Shown: positions 1 to 12,535 of the stretch, one piece after another
Numbering within the stretch: position 1 is the stretch's first letter
Layout: each line of letters starts with the position of its first letter
Source of the DNA: Wolfiporia cocos
Lineage: Eukaryota > Basidiomycota > Agaricomycetes > Polyporales > Phaeolaceae
NCBI GenBank assembly: GCA_029448655.1
Contig: JACCLO010000001.1
Coordinates: forward strand, 2,418,001 to 2,482,000
DNA: 64,000 bases
Direction: 5' to 3'
Program-made: the position numbers and the translations under genes
The notes under the pieces: generated by a model
What the model saw: the letters and a program-made list of their open reading frames with translations, nothing else
Databases searched by the model: none
What the model was told of the DNA's origin: nothing

Positions 1-1800
1 GCCAAGATCTCGGGGCCAAAGATAGGCCAATGGTGGCGAGGCTCAATCAAACGAGTGCAAGCATGCCACTAGCTCAGCTTCCCTTGGAGGAGCGTGTCGT
101 CAAAGCGGAGGGATCTTTTTCTAGGGGATGTTCCGAGAGCACCATGAAGAATTTTACAAAGCCGGTTCTCGTGGCAATGTGTGAATGCAGAATGCTGCCT
201 TCGAATGGAACGAAATCAATCCTGATCAGTCGCTTGATCAAATGGGTACGTGTCGAATGTAGCACGTTCCATGAAAGACTTACATCTTTTCTAGCGGACA
301 TCTTCAATGACAGGCACGGCGACACGAAGCGTGACACAGGATCCAGTAAGCATGTAGTTCCGTGTGTCACCCTGCTGTCTTCAGAACTCAATATTGATCT
401 ATGTAGATCCTGCCTCCAGTCCAGACCCTGCCTCCAGTACTCGAGGACAGAACTGGCGATCGAGATACCATGACCGCTGTCCTCGGGCGCGAAACTTTGC
501 GTCAGATCCACATCGATTTAGCTCGCACCGAGCTTCCGTCGTGGATCAATCCCGCTCCCGCGAACCTTGGGACATCGGAGCGAGGCAAGCTACATGCCGA
601 TCAGTGGCTGACTGCTTGCACAATCAACTTTCCTATCACACTGATCCGACTCTGGGGTGCAGAGTCAGCTACGAGCAGGAAGCGTGGTATGCTGCACAAT
701 TTCATGGAACTGGTGACCGCTGTGACGGTGAGCAGTTTGCTGGAGACGTCCGACGACCTAATCGCGCTTTACAACGCATCCATAACTCGCTATCTCAAGT
801 CTCTGAAAGGGCTTTACAAGGAGGTTGATTTCGAACCAAATCACCATCTAGCATTACACGTGGGCGATTTTCTTCACGAATTCGGCCCAGTTCACTCTGT
901 CAGAACGTTTTTCTCGGAGCGACTAAACTATACACTGCAACGTGAACACACAAATCTCAAATTCGGTGAGTATGTTGCACAGCGATCATTGAAGTTTGAA
1001 TCTTAATTTTCGCGTACCCAGGCGAGCTCGAGTTAACGTACATGATCCATACCTGCCAAGCGGCGAATCTTCGGGCACTGATACAGGAAGATCATGTACG
1101 TGGCATCGTGGCAGAGCTTGTGGATGCGTATGATGCGGTATATACGGAGGATAGGCGTGGCACTAGACTTCGCGAGATCGCGAATATGCAGCTGCCTTCC
1201 ACTCCACGAGGCGACCCAGGAAAGGTTGCAAGAACCGAGACCTTGGATGATATGACACTCAACACACTGGTCCGGCTTCTGAACCAGGAGGCAGGTGTCG
1301 AACTGTACACTGACATACACGGGCATAGGGGCACTCGCGATCACATATCCCTATCTCCCACTGTCGTGTCCTGCACCAGGGTCTTCATCAAAGGTGTTAC
1401 CTATCGCGATCATCACAGCGGTATGAAGGACAGTAACATCATGTTTGAGGCCCCAGATACTCACACACAGCATGCCGGCCGCATCGTGAAGATATTCCTT
1501 CACAAAAGGAAAGATGCACGAGGCAGGGTGTGCGAGGAGACGTTTTTGGTGGTGGAAACCTTGGCAGAGCTGATACCCGCTGACGTTCCTCAAAATCCAT
1601 ACCGACAATACCCTCTGGTAGGAGGTCGCCTATATTATGACCGCTACATAGGCATCTCGATCATTCGACCTGACCAAGTCGTATGCCATACGGCCAAGAC
1701 GGTAGTGGAAATTGCAGCAATTTCGCAACCCTGTGTTCATGTGCTGCCATTGAATAAGGCAGGCAGCTCTTCATTTCCAGCGTACGACGTGTGGAGCTGA
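1..1800 (+). CDS. Tnp2-type (CACTA/En-Spm) transposase, 3' part, spliced
   Basis: C-terminal part of a basidiomycete Tnp2-like transposase; the coding frame is open at the left edge, so the 5' part lies outside the window. Seen: exon to 245 (a SAP-like stretch ending ISRLIKW), exon about 425-965 (TELPSWINPAP, KLHADQW, FPITLIRLWG, NHHLALHVGDFLHEFGPVHS), and exon 1022-1800 (AGRIVKIFLHKR, YPLVGGRLYYDRY, VCHTAKT). The 966-1021 intron (GTGAGT..CCCAG) is well supported because joining restores the family sequence KFG-ELE across it. The 246-424 intron is chosen to keep frame and is less sure. These motifs are familiar from Tnp2 proteins, which excise and insert CACTA elements. No terminal inverted repeat is seen downstream, so whether the copy is mobile is unknown. 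Confidence 0.8.
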
Positions 1801-3735
1801 CAATGCCCAGATAATGAAGCTGATATCGGTCAATCAAGCTGACGAAGCCCACGGAGCGGACGAAGATTATGAATTGGACCAGTTCTTCGAACATGGTTCA
1901 TGATTGTCGACGAACGTTCTACATATAATGTCCTGTAACCTGGATATGTCATTGCATGTTTTTCTGGCCCGTTTTCTGGCCTGGTACGGGACAGGCAATG
2001 CGCGCGATCTCGAAGCCGGACTAGATTACAAGGTCATAATCAATCTGTGGCGTTGATGTTTGAATCGAAATGGAATTATAAGTTCAAGGCTGATAGCATA
2101 CCATACTCATTTGATGAGCATGCGATATGGACGTGTGTTCGTCATTCTAAGAACATTCTGAAAACCTGCAAAATGCAGAACGCCATGCAATCACGGCTCA
2201 AATCTTGACTAAATGTTAGACGAATTGTGAAAATATTATATAAGCTACAGCCATGTTATCGATCGGTACATTATGTTCGCATTTGATCACTTATTAAAAT
2301 GATACCAACATGTTCCTGACAAAGTCATTAGATAATGCCCCCGGTGTATTATGAGACGAATGAATTCAGCATCGTGTTTGGACCCGTGAACCGCCATTTC
2401 CAGTCACATGCAAGCTCGTATCGCGACAAATCCTAAGTTCTAAGTGTGGAAGTGTGGGGACGGGCAACCCCGCCTAGAAACTTGTCCACGGGCGCTGATC
2501 TCGGTGTCATCGGACTTTGATTTACTTACCAAAAGCGGCCACTCCGGCGCCAATATCGCGATCGCTCTGCCATCGCCACTGGTATCGGCCTTGTCGATAA
2601 ATGCAGCTAGAGTGATACTTTACAATACAGATGCTATAGTAGTACTCTGAGTATTTTGCTGCGTGGGTAAATATATAAACGTTGCTAATGCGCTGTCTAA
2701 CACAAAACAGCCAGGATGCGAGCCCTGCAGTGCGTCGCGATTGGAGCATTTGGTTCTTATCCCAATGAGGCAGGCAGGCCAGATCACTGCGCTGTGCACG
2801 AAACAATTCATGCATTGCTCAACCATGGAGCTTTTATCATGAAACACTGTACTCACAGAGATGTACCCATATATTCCAACTTTAGATGTCTACTGCATGG
2901 TAGAATCTACTCCATCACCAGCAATTAGCATTTTAGCTTAATGTAAGTCCAGACCTTTAAATTCTGATCCCACTGTGCACACGCTTCTACAGCATCTATT
3001 GACAATCTCAAAAATTCATTCAATATGTTTCTGATAAATCGTTGGGAACAGATTTTTCTAAAGCTGCCTCGCTCTCTCTGAATAGCTTGCTTGCACATGA
3101 GATCTCGAGGGTGAAATTATTCATCGAGAATCTGTTCCCAACAAAATGTCCGTTTTCGTATTCTAAGAAAATTTCTCTGCCATAGTATATCTTCAATCTT
3201 TTCACACAATGAGCTATCGGTCATATACCATTGTGCATTGCAACATTCTGCGCGCCAAACTGATGCCGCTGATGGCATGTCAGGCATCTGACAGCGGCGC
3301 ATCAAGGCGCTTGGTCAAGCGGGAATTGCCGGCCCCCTACAGTTGCCCCTCCCCACTAACTTATCTAAGCAGACTGCCAATGAAGCCGCTAGGAGGCCTC
3401 CCAGTTTCCAAACTGGGCTTGAAACGTCATGTGGAAATACGATAGATAAGATAACTTCCCAGTGATTTTGTTGAGGCTAGGAGAGTGGTGTGGTGGCGTG
3501 AGCTTGAGAAAGAGAATGTCTTGGGGTTATATGGAATGCTAATATTTTTCTTGCACTTCCTTGTGTAATGCAATCATCCGTTGGCGTTTACTGGTGCCGT
3601 GGATTTGGTAAAAGGCCCATACTGATTGTGAGGCGCATAGAGTTCCATCGCCCATTCACTTGCAAGCTCAGGGCGTTGTAACGACGCTAACGTTCTCTAC
3701 ATCCAATCTTGCCTCCTCACCTCGCTGATGGCACT
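1801..3735. other. Intergenic, no supported gene
   Basis: Only short unrelated ORFs. About 110 bp after the transposase stop the same frame region ends in an acidic stretch, so an extra 3' exon is possible but unproven. A perfect 14-nt inverted repeat (GTTGGGAACAGATT near 3041 and its complement near 3127) is the only structure noted. Confidence 0.5.
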
Positions 3736-3740
3736 GAACA

Positions 3741-4330
3741 CTATGCGTTTGTTCCACCGCCTAACAATGAGTCACATCGGCCGAATATATGACATGCAAT
3801 GGTACTCATATGCTCCTCATTGCAGCCACTATTATGAGGTCCATTACCATCATTGAGCAGCAAGCTATTGTGAATGCTATGGTCAAGAGGAGGTCCCATG
3901 TTTCCAACCGACCTGTCTCCGAAGTCTAAGCGTCCTCTAAGTACCATACTCCCGGCCACATTGAATGACGGATCATCAGATCCAATGCTATTCTCTTGGA
4001 CAATACGTTGGTACAAATTGAATATGAACCTCGAGATCATAATCGCTGAGATTCTGATGAAATTCAGAAGTGCGTGAACTGCCAAGCAAGCTAGGGCACT
4101 CATACTGGTATGAACACCGTGATGTTGTCAACATGGAACAGGATGGCCATTAGATGTTGTGTTCTATAATTTAGATAAAGATAGTCACATTTTCGGGCGC
4201 AGAATAGGAGAGTCACTGTATCGCCATTTGAGTAGTATTCAATATCAAGAGAACTCGAAATGCGCGCGATCATTCTTAGGCACTAAGTAAATGTAACGGC
4301 GTACATGAAGTATCCTGTTCCTGTAAGTTT
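3741..4330 (-). pseudogene. Tandem copy of the 3' exons of the DUF6533-like gene
   Basis: The minus strand reads ISRFIFNL, DPSFNVAGS, SVGNMGPPLDHSI, parallel to ISRFIFNL, DPSFVAGD, LVGNMGAPLDHSI in the neighbouring gene at 4466-5074. The upstream non-coding sequence (4110-4330) also aligns with 5060-5250, so a segment covering the last exons and an intron was duplicated in tandem. No copies of the N-terminal exons precede it, so it is probably a 3' fragment or an alternative end of the neighbour. Confidence 0.6.
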
Positions 4331-4465
4331 ACTTGCGACTGCAACTCCTAAGCAGACTGCTCATGAGGCTGCTGGAAGACGTATCAGACTGATTCCGAAT
4401 GGTATGTGAAAGTAAGCTAAATAGGACAATTTTCAAGTAATGTTAAGGCCGGGATGACAATGGGA

Positions 4466-6416
4466 TTATTTTAAGTGATAAGCCTGAGATGGAGAAGCAA
4501 TGTACTGCAAATATACAACTTGCCTTGTACTGGCACTTACCGAATCCAGCACTCCATTATATGCACTAGTGCTATAGGTCTGGTAAGTGCACAAACGATG
4601 ATAACTATCCAGGGGTTGTTGTAACATCGCCAACGTTTTCGGCATCCAATCTCGCCTTTCTGTCTCCCAGATGGCTCTAAACATTTTGCATTTATTCTGT
4701 CGCCTGACAATAAAGTCAAATCGACCTGATATGTGACATGTAAGGGTACTCACAAGCTCATCGTTGAAGCCAATATCTCCGTGAGGTTCATCATCAACAT
4801 CGAACAACAGGCTATCGGGAATGCTATGATCCAGAGGAGCTCCCATATTTCCAACCAACCTGCTTCCAAATTCTATGCTTCCTCTGGACCCCATATCTCC
4901 GGCCACAAACGACGGGTCATTTAACCCGGTGCCATTCCCTTCATCAACATGTTGGCGCAAATTGAATATGAACCTTGATATCAGAATCGGTGAGATTCTG
5001 TTGACATTCAGGACGCGCGATCTGTATAGATTATTAGGGTTCTCACGTTGATAGGAACACCGTGATATAGTCAATCTGGAACTGTAGAGCTATCAGGTCG
5101 AATGTTCCAATGGTTTTAATGAAGGTAGTCACAGTTTCGGGTGCAGAATAGGAGAGTTGTTCCAGCGCCATTTGAGTAATGTTCAATATCAAGAGAACTC
5201 TAGATGCGCGCGATCATTAACTTAAGCGCTGCTTAGTGAATGTAGAAGCGAACATGAAGTATCCGGTACCTATAATAGTCATGTAAATAGGGTTTCGATG
5301 ATCATACTCAATCGTCTCACCGTCTCTTACAATCAGTCGCATCAGAGGCGTCTTAATTTGAGTGTCTGACGCACGTTTGGCCCAAGGGCGTGCGTATGAC
5401 CATGTGGCAACAACCACAACCAAGTCTGAGACTATGGCGCATATACGCGTTGCAATGGCCACTGTACAATGTTAAATTAGAACCATTAGCCTTTCGTAAC
5501 CATTTGCTTATTGGCGTACATCTGGAAATATGATCAGCTCAGGCTCAGATCTCTGAATGTGCTACTTACCGGTTGAAGATGCTGTGAGATAACGTGGTAG
5601 TCTGCGCACATTCCGGCATGCCAGCTAAGAATATCACGTAGATATGAGATGCAGAGGTGTACACATACTGGACTTTCAGCAGTTAGTGTACGGAGACAGG
5701 GGTGATGAGATAGAGGCACGAACAATGTTGGTAGCGGCGGGAACAAGGCCCATCAATAAGACTAAAAACGCCCAACACCAGTTTCGTTCCGTAATAGCGT
5801 AGACGCGGAGTGCCGAAAACGCTGTGAGTAGGATATCATGCACAAACCATCTCGGTACACATTTCAAGGCCTACCCGCTGCAATTACAATCGTTGAGACG
5901 TATGTAACGTCGTATGAGACAAGTTGGGTGTCGCAACTAGTAGATTTGTATGTCTGATCAGAATATGTAATCGAGATCAAAATTTGAAGCACGCAACTCC
6001 TGCCGAGATCGTTAGAGTAACGCTCGTTGCTGCATTTGTTAGCTCACCTGCTGGGATGTTCCAATCAATGTACCAAGCACGTTGCAGATAGCGATTGACA
6101 AGAGCATATATCGATTGGAGAGAAGGAGAATAGTAGCTCCTGTCATACGATATCGCCAAATAGCAAGAACCTCACGGTCAAAGGTGATGATGTGCTCGTA
6201 AACCACTAACGCTGCACGCGGCTCTGTTAGGTCACGGAATGGATGACCGGATGTGAGTTACCAGCAACAGCAATGTGGCAGCAGGTTGTAATATGACTAA
6301 TGAGCGAAATGTCATCCAGGATGTCACCCACGAGCTGCACGGAACGCCGAGGATACTCACCCCTGCTTCAGTGATTTGATCACCTCTGCAGCAGTAAAGA
6401 TCGCAGAAGAGGACAT
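4466..6416 (-). CDS. DUF6533-like integral membrane protein, multi-exon
   Basis: Member of the agaricomycete family of about 7-TM proteins that start with a DUF6533 domain; their function is unknown. ATG at 6416 (MSSSAIFTAAEV). Exon 6048-6223 encodes VVYEHIITFDREVLAIWRYRMTG and LLLSNRYMLL, the DUF6533 hallmark. Later exons encode VHDILLTAFSALRVYAITERNW / LLMGLVPAATNIV (5676-5870), TRICAIVSDLVVVVATW and IKTPLMRLIVRDG (about 5310-5462), and the C-terminal ISRFIFNLRQ / SRLVGNMGAPLDHSI (4730-5000). Splice boundaries are only partly resolved: 6048 and 6223 are clear, but the first intron would be unusually short. I saw no stop in the exons I could follow, so it may be intact. A damaged paralogue lies at 53.4-57.6 kb. 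Confidence 0.6.
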
Positions 6417-6740
6417 CTTGTCGGCACAGAGTGTCTTAGACTATCGTAGGATTGCAGATATATGCTACGCAAGTGGAAGCCCATATTATAATATGCCGTG
6501 CAGTAGCCGCTGATTATGCAAAGATGTCTCATCGTCCAAGCGGTTGATGAAAACAGGGCGTACCAGCCTCTGACAGATAATCATAACCTCGGATGAGCTG
6601 TGAGCAAAAGAGTATGTAAGCCGCCGTGAGCACAGCTTATGTGGGAAATTCTGCTTGTTGGAGAGACCAGTTGCGAGCCAAACACGGGAGTTGAGGTCCT
6701 CACCATGACTCGAATGCTTGGCTAGCTTTGTTGTTGTGTT
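6417..6740 (-). promoter_or_regulatory. Presumed upstream region of the DUF6533-like gene, repeated elsewhere
   Basis: Non-coding sequence upstream of the ATG at 6416. Parts (about 6600-6720: GTGAGCACAGC.., TTCTGCTTGTTGGAGAGACCAG) recur in degenerate form at 8130-8330 and upstream of the second DUF6533 locus at 58130-58320. The recurrence shows that the gene and its upstream region were duplicated together; a promoter role is inferred from position. Confidence 0.4.
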
Positions 6741-8129
6741 TCAGAAACATGTTATGGCGAGTGAGAACGTGCCGGTGTTCCTTATATAGACATCTTGGAT
6801 GCGGTCAATTGCAAGTCGGATCCGGAGTGGCTGTGGCTGTAGCGTCACGCTCTTCGTCACATCTAGTAGTGTCACGTACCCACTCCTGAGGCATTCAAAC
6901 TCGATTGTGCAGCGTTGATACACGACTCTCGTCAAGTCCAAGACTCGTCGACATCCCCGAGCCATGAATAGAATTCATAAGGCCCGAACACCAGCTGATT
7001 CTGGCAGCACAAATAGGGTACTTGCCTACTGACGTAGGTTCGCAATTCCTGTGCTGGTTACATACAACATGTTTTTGGCCTACTGCCACGGATCTCATTG
7101 TGCGGGGCTTCATGCCCAGTGAAAATCCGAGGTGCTTAGAAGTGCCCAAATAAGTCCTACTGTATCTAAGTGTATCCTGAAAAGTTCGATGTATCCATAG
7201 TATAATCCAAATGTATCCAGCAGATCATGTGACCTATTGCGTAGATTGACATATGCCAACGAACGACAGATCCTACCATAAAGCCTCTGCGAACCACGTA
7301 TCGCGTTGACGCGGACATTGCGGACGCGTAAAAATAGAGCTGTACGTAGATTGATTCGGATCCACGCGCTTACGTCGTTACGCTTTCTTTACTGATGTCT
7401 GTACTGCCGCACTACTGTATGAGCATCCCTCCATACCCCTACCTTTTCCTTGGACAATTCACAAAGCATATGCATGTCACTCCAGCGTGATCGTATCACG
7501 CGCTGTCGTGGACCCAATACGATGTTCAGCCGTAATGCAATAACGATTGCGCCAAAAGGGCAGAATGCCAACTCTGTTGGCATTTGTGGGTCTCAGTACT
7601 TAAGCTATATTACGGCACATGGTCGTGACGTGCTCGTGACAGATCTAACTCTCTCAGCCACAGGACATCCGGGAGATCCCGTTGGCGTAGGATTGCCGGT
7701 CCCTAGTATGAGCCTTACCGGACAGGCCGCACACCATATCCGCGTGCTTCAGCAAGAAGACGGCGTGGTAGTACTTGTGTTCTATCCGAGTCTGCTATCC
7801 ACTTGACAACAATAAGACTTTCAAAACCCCATATTAGCTGCTACATGCTAGAAATGCCCAATGCGTGGACAGACCTTGGCCGATCACAAGACCGCGCTCA
7901 TATTTATCAGAGACTTTTGCTCGCATGTCTGAACATTTTGCTGTACACATAGGATCGTTCAACATAAAGAGTGCATTAGACGACCTCGTATGGGGCACGC
8001 CTGTCGATGTTGAGACAGACCGGCGAGTGGCCGTATGGCTTGAAGGCCTCAGACAGCATGGTAGCGCAGGGTCTGGCTGCATCTAAAATGTGGCAAATGC
8101 TGTGCCCAATATTTCTAGGTCTCATCGTC
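6741..8129. other. Intergenic, no supported gene
   Basis: Small ORFs (for example 7450-7806 plus, 118 aa) have no motif I recognise. A terminus-like string CCCAGTGAAAATCC at about 7109 resembles the ends of the element at 20944-23918, but I found no matching inverted partner. Confidence 0.4.
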
Positions 8130-8430
8130 ATATCAGCTGTTGGGCATAGGACGCACCAGCCACTGATTGTTGATCAGACGTGAGCAGCCGAGAGCATGGC
8201 TCATGTGGGAAGTTCTGCATGTTGGAGTTACCACTGGCAACTGCTGGCCGAACTTCGTGGAGTGAAGTCGTGGGTACTTGGTCATGACTCGTTTTGTTGT
8301 CGTTCTTCATGAATGAACCTCGCTGGCTTTGTGCTTTTTGTCATGTTGTGCCACAACGAACGTATGATCATTGGAGGCCGGTCATATGTGCTATTGCGAG
8401 TGAGAATACGCACAGTGTTGAAGTCGGCAT
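8130..8430. repeat. Copy of the DUF6533 upstream repeat
   Basis: Shares long blocks with 58130-58320 (for example GAAGTTCTGCAT, CTGCTGGCCGAA, GTACTTGGTCATGACTCG, TTTTTGTCATRTYGT) and with 6600-6720. No DUF6533 exons follow, so it is an orphan copy of the upstream region. Confidence 0.55.
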
Positions 8431-9454
8431 CCGGACAAGCGCCGGCGATCACAATAGACGCCCGTAGGCAGTGATCGAATGGAGTCATGTACAGTCATCC
8501 ATCAATGCATCACTCCTTGAGACGCTGAGGTACTCTTTCAATTCTCTGCAACGTTCTTGTCAGAAATCAGCCTCGAAATTCATGCGCATACATTCTTGGC
8601 AATCATATACATGAGCACAGATCTATTCATGCACATCCGCCAAATAGATCTTTACTGAGAGAGCAAGCATTTTGTAGTGTTCGCAAAACCGAAATTTCAA
8701 TTGCAAATTGTGGTCCATATGATTTATTTATGTGCCATTGTAGGGTCTCAGTACTGAGGCACTCCCCTGCTACTGTTTTTGAAACAGACGGTTGCGGCTC
8801 TGATGAATCAATGACAGAAAGCAACGAAACTGCGTATGCAGCACTTGTCTAATCATGCAAAGTGTTGCGACGGTCTGGCTACATAGCCGCATACTGACCG
8901 GACTGAGCCGGACCGTAGCCAAGCCGCCCCTCAGGCCTCATGAACGGTGAATGGCTGATCCGGCTTCTCGATCGGTCGGCTGCAGCTACAGAACCGCTCA
9001 CGCCATGGCTACAGCCCCAATATGGTAGGCAATCTCTGGAACGTCTCCTACAACCTCAATGTCTCCTCGAAATGACTACCAAAGTGCTGGAATCATGTTA
9101 ACTGATGTTTCTTCTGCTGTATTGATATAATAAACATCCATCACTACTATGAAGCTAGCTTCTTGGTGAGTTGACAGGGATATCATGATGTCACAATCTG
9201 TCACAATCTGTCATGAACGTGCTGTCATGAATGAGCCCCTTGTACCCTGAGCTCTGCCTCACCTTTGGACTAGCAAATTAAGTCATCAAATCATCAAGTA
9301 TGCAGATATACTAGACATTTCCAATGGCAACACTCGGAGATGAGAGCAGGAGCACTTCAAAAAAGCGAATTATCCATATGGGGAACTGGCTACAATGGCT
9401 CAGCCACAGCTGAACCATCGCCTGTCCGGACCGTGCATCAGTTGGGCGCCTAAC
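8431..9454. other. Intergenic, degenerate repeats only
   Basis: No convincing coding sequence. GC-rich blocks around 8880-9000 and 9390-9445 contain related GGCTCAG/CCGGACCG strings in opposite orientation, possibly a decayed short inverted-repeat element. Confidence 0.3.
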
Positions 9455-9483
9455 CCCAGTGAAAGTACCACATATCCTCAGTA

Positions 9484-10048
9484 CAGTTGAAGACCTCATA
9501 ATGCATAATGATGGTGACCGGATTTCTTTATGCATTATGAGGTCTTATGCAGTATCAAATTTGTCACAAGATGTCACATTCTGTGACCCAGCGTGACTCC
9601 GTAGAAATAACATAGCTATGTACCCCAGTATCTATATAGTATTACTTGTTTCATTGATGTGAGGTCAGCCTTGTAAAGATGAGCAGAGAATTTGCACAAC
9701 TGCTGCAGCGTGAGCACCGAGATGCCATCTGTTTCTGCAACCTGCAGCCTCGAGCGGTCGCTGTGTGTCACGTGGACAAAGCGCTTAATGGCGAACTGTG
9801 ACAGCAATAGGAGCTGCACAAGCCAAAATTGGATTATTCGCTTGAATTTCGCACCATAATGCTCTCAGATAAGATACCTATTACTATATATGGCAGATCT
9901 ACTAATGCATAATTGCCTGATTGCTTATGCATTATGCGATATGAGATTCCATGCATAAATCCCCGCAAACGAGGTCGGTGACCGGGTCAGGTCATGCATT
10001 ATGAGGCATTATGCATTATGAGGTTATGCATTATGAGGTCTTTAACTG
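9484..10048. mobile_element. MITE of Tc1/mariner (pogo/Fot1) type, TA target duplication
   Basis: A 565-bp insertion with 23-bp terminal inverted repeats starting CAGTTGAAGACCTCATAATG (one mismatch) and subterminal ATGCATTATGAGG repeats, flanked by TA at 9482-9483 and 10049-10050. The inverted copy of the surrounding block at 53.4 kb has the uninterrupted sequence CTCAG-TA-TACC (TA at 53408-53409), a natural empty site that proves the borders. CAGT ends with TA duplication are typical of pogo/Fot1-like elements. No coding capacity. Confidence 0.9.
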
Positions 10049-10050
10049 TA

Positions 10051-11617
10051 TACCTATAAATACCAGAATAAATCAAAATATACCTCTGAGATAACCATTT
10101 ATACCAAAAGATACCAAAAGTTATATGCCAAGAGTCCGGGCAGTTCGATTACCAATGCCAAGACCTTCGTCATACCCATGCATACTACTTCATATCTTCA
10201 ACATATCTTCGTCAAGACAATTGAACTTGAGCTTGCTTCGAGCGCCTACCAAGTCGAAAATCTGTGTTTCAAGACAAAGATTTTTGTGTAGCGCAATTGG
10301 ACTTTGTTGCATGTCCAAGCACCCATGTGAGCAAGTCACATGATTGTGTCATAGTGTTCTTGTGTCACCGCTTTGTCTTTTCCTCTCATCTCTCCCTCGT
10401 ACTTCTACCATCCTCAAATCTCAAACTCTTATGGCTAGTAGAGCACTCATAGAGGGGGATATCTGCTCCTTGTAAGGCTTCAAATAGAAAATGAGTGAGT
10501 ATATGCGCATGCAGCATGTGTTTCTGCCTTCTGCTGAGTTCTCGACCACCCTCTGAGTTAGATTACGAAGATTACTACAAATTTCGAATTTTTCTAGTAC
10601 GTGTTCCATCGCTGCTCTCATACACTTGTCCCATTGCATGCACTGATGTCGTGCATGGTGTGATGTGACCCCACAATGTACAACTCGCCATGGCTTGTGG
10701 GGATGTGCACGGTGTTCAGCCTGCTTGTGCAGCATCAGCGGGTATGCACTCGTAGCTCAGGCAGCACAGCTCGCTTCACCGCGCACCTCTGGCTATTCAG
10801 CCAACATGTCCACATCCCGCCCACACGCTCCGCCCGTGATTTTGTCTAGCTGCCCAGCTTGCGTTGCCGTAACCACTTGCACATTTTGCCGCCCAACCTG
10901 GCCCAGTCACGCCACCACCTCACCTCGGCCACCATACGATTTTGCTGCCCAATCTGCAGCCCGGCTCGCAGCACACCCCCGCCTTGGCTCCTGTATCCCT
11001 GCGCCCCGCCCCTATCTGGCACAGTGCCTTGCATGTGCTCTTGCACACTGTCATCCTCACCCGACCCAGCCTCACCTGAGGATTACTTGAGGTGAGTCCC
11101 GGTCCTCCTGTGTGGCTCGTGCTCACATCTCTGCCCGGGGTGGGATAGCCCGCCTCCCTCTCTCCCACGCCAGTGCAACTCCCCTTGCCAGTGCCCCCTC
11201 AACCTCCGCCTCCTTCCCACCCTTCCTGCCATGCCCTCGCACTTCTGCCTTGGACGGCCCGGTAGCAGAACCCCGGTGATGGCAACATTGGAGAAGGTCA
11301 GCACCAGATCGAGCAATGAGAGCCCCAAGTAAAACAAGAGAGTCCCAGGGTAAGTCATGGCTCGTTTGTGTTGACAAACGGCAGCCAAAGTCTGGCCAGC
11401 CACATCAATTGCTGACTACCACTCGGGATTTAGGTACAAATGAGTGAAGGTACACTACACTAGTACTACCCCTTTTATACCATTGCTAACCTCAGGGCAA
11501 GTGGCACAGCTCGCTTCGCCGCGTACCTCCAGCTATTCCACCAACATACTGTAGGTATGGGTGGCTGAGGTGTGTGTGTTCCCCTTTCTCACTTGAATAC
11601 AAATTTAAATCTCGATA
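10051..11617. repeat. 1.57 kb block, duplicated inverted at 51849-53407
   Basis: Nearly identical to the reverse complement of 51849-53407. About 10800-11110 is a CpG-depleted relative of 13505-13850, which sits inside a Ty1/copia Gag remnant, so the block probably derives from that retroelement. ORFs on both strands here are short and low-complexity; I do not support any as a gene. Confidence 0.8.
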
Positions 11618-12384
11618 TTTTCTGCTAGTCACCAACAAGGGAGGCAAGGAATTTTGGGGATGGATTCTGGTAGATGTTTGTACTTTTTGATACGACGCAA
11701 AACCTGCATCAAATTATGTTCTGGTAGCTTTCTGTAGTTTGCGGCAGCTTATAAAATGGACAATGATAGGAATTTGCACATTCTGATTGATTTGGGAGTA
11801 AAGGCCACTGGCAATGGGTATATTCTGGTAGCTTTTGGCACTCAACCCAGGGCCCCGAATATTTTTCTCTAGCTTCCAGTAGACGGGGATATAATTTTTA
11901 AATTTTTGGGTATCCGTCCTACATGCCTAATACTACCTTCATAGCTTCTGGCATCTTACAGTAGCTACTACTATGTTACCGGGCGCCTAAAAGATAGCAC
12001 ATGCTATTCTACCGTCCAATTTTAACCCCTATCATACCCGTTATCTATTGATAGATTCTGGTATGAGGTACTTTCACTGGGGTTCACGGGAGACCGAAAT
12101 CACCTCACAGCTAGCACCCATTGCATCTTGGAGGAGATTTTATGCTTTCATCGAGCTTCTATCGGTAGTAGCATTTTGTATACTTACAGATATTCTTTCT
12201 TCAAAATTTTTCAAGCTCAAGCCACCACTCTGTTCTCCCCCTGCAGCCACGTGATGTGGCGGACCCGCATCAGCAAAAGATGAGATAGTAGATAAGCGTA
12301 GATAAAGTGATGTCAGACTGGTATACATTATCGGACCGATTTAGGCCGATAAAATATGTTTTGTATTTTGACCTCTGGGAAAAT

Positions 12385-12535
12385 ACCGAGGCATCCGGTA
12401 AACTGTTGCAAAGTCACGGGTGGCATCTGGTGAACACTGGGAAACTCACAAAGGCATCTGGTGGATTGTTTCACAGTTGCAGAGGCATCTGATGAATTGT
12501 TGCAAACTTACAAGGGCCCCCGGTGAATGGTTTCC
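12385..12535. repeat. Degenerate minisatellite, about 31-32 bp unit
   Basis: Four to five diverged units beginning GCATCYGGTGAA and continuing with TTGCAAACTCACAAG-like sequence. No gene is supported in 12.1-13.2 kb. Confidence 0.55.

Larger units (their letters stand above)
9455..12081. mobile_element. Composite repeat with CCCAGTGAAAGTACC termini
   Basis: Starts CCCAGTGAAAGTACCACATA and ends with the inverted form TATGAGGTACTTTCACTGGG, so it has terminal inverted repeats of about 20 bp. Its left part is the duplicated block 10051-11617 and its right part (about 11770-12081) matches, inverted, the sequence at 17018-17122 plus 24262-24450. Flanks show no obvious target duplication, so it may be two related elements rather than one. 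Confidence 0.5.

Noticed and set aside
7109..7160. Another transposon end (CCCAGTGAAAATCC)
   Set aside because: No inverted partner or target duplication found nearby; may be a solitary relic or chance.
7450..8086. Two plus-strand ORFs of 118 and 73 codons
   Set aside because: No recognisable motif, no splice pattern joining them convincingly, and surrounding sequence is non-coding.
10665..11090. 141-codon ORF conserved in both inverted blocks
   Set aside because: The two blocks are near identical, so conservation carries no information; overlapping ORFs are equally open on the other strand and the sequence derives from a retroelement remnant.
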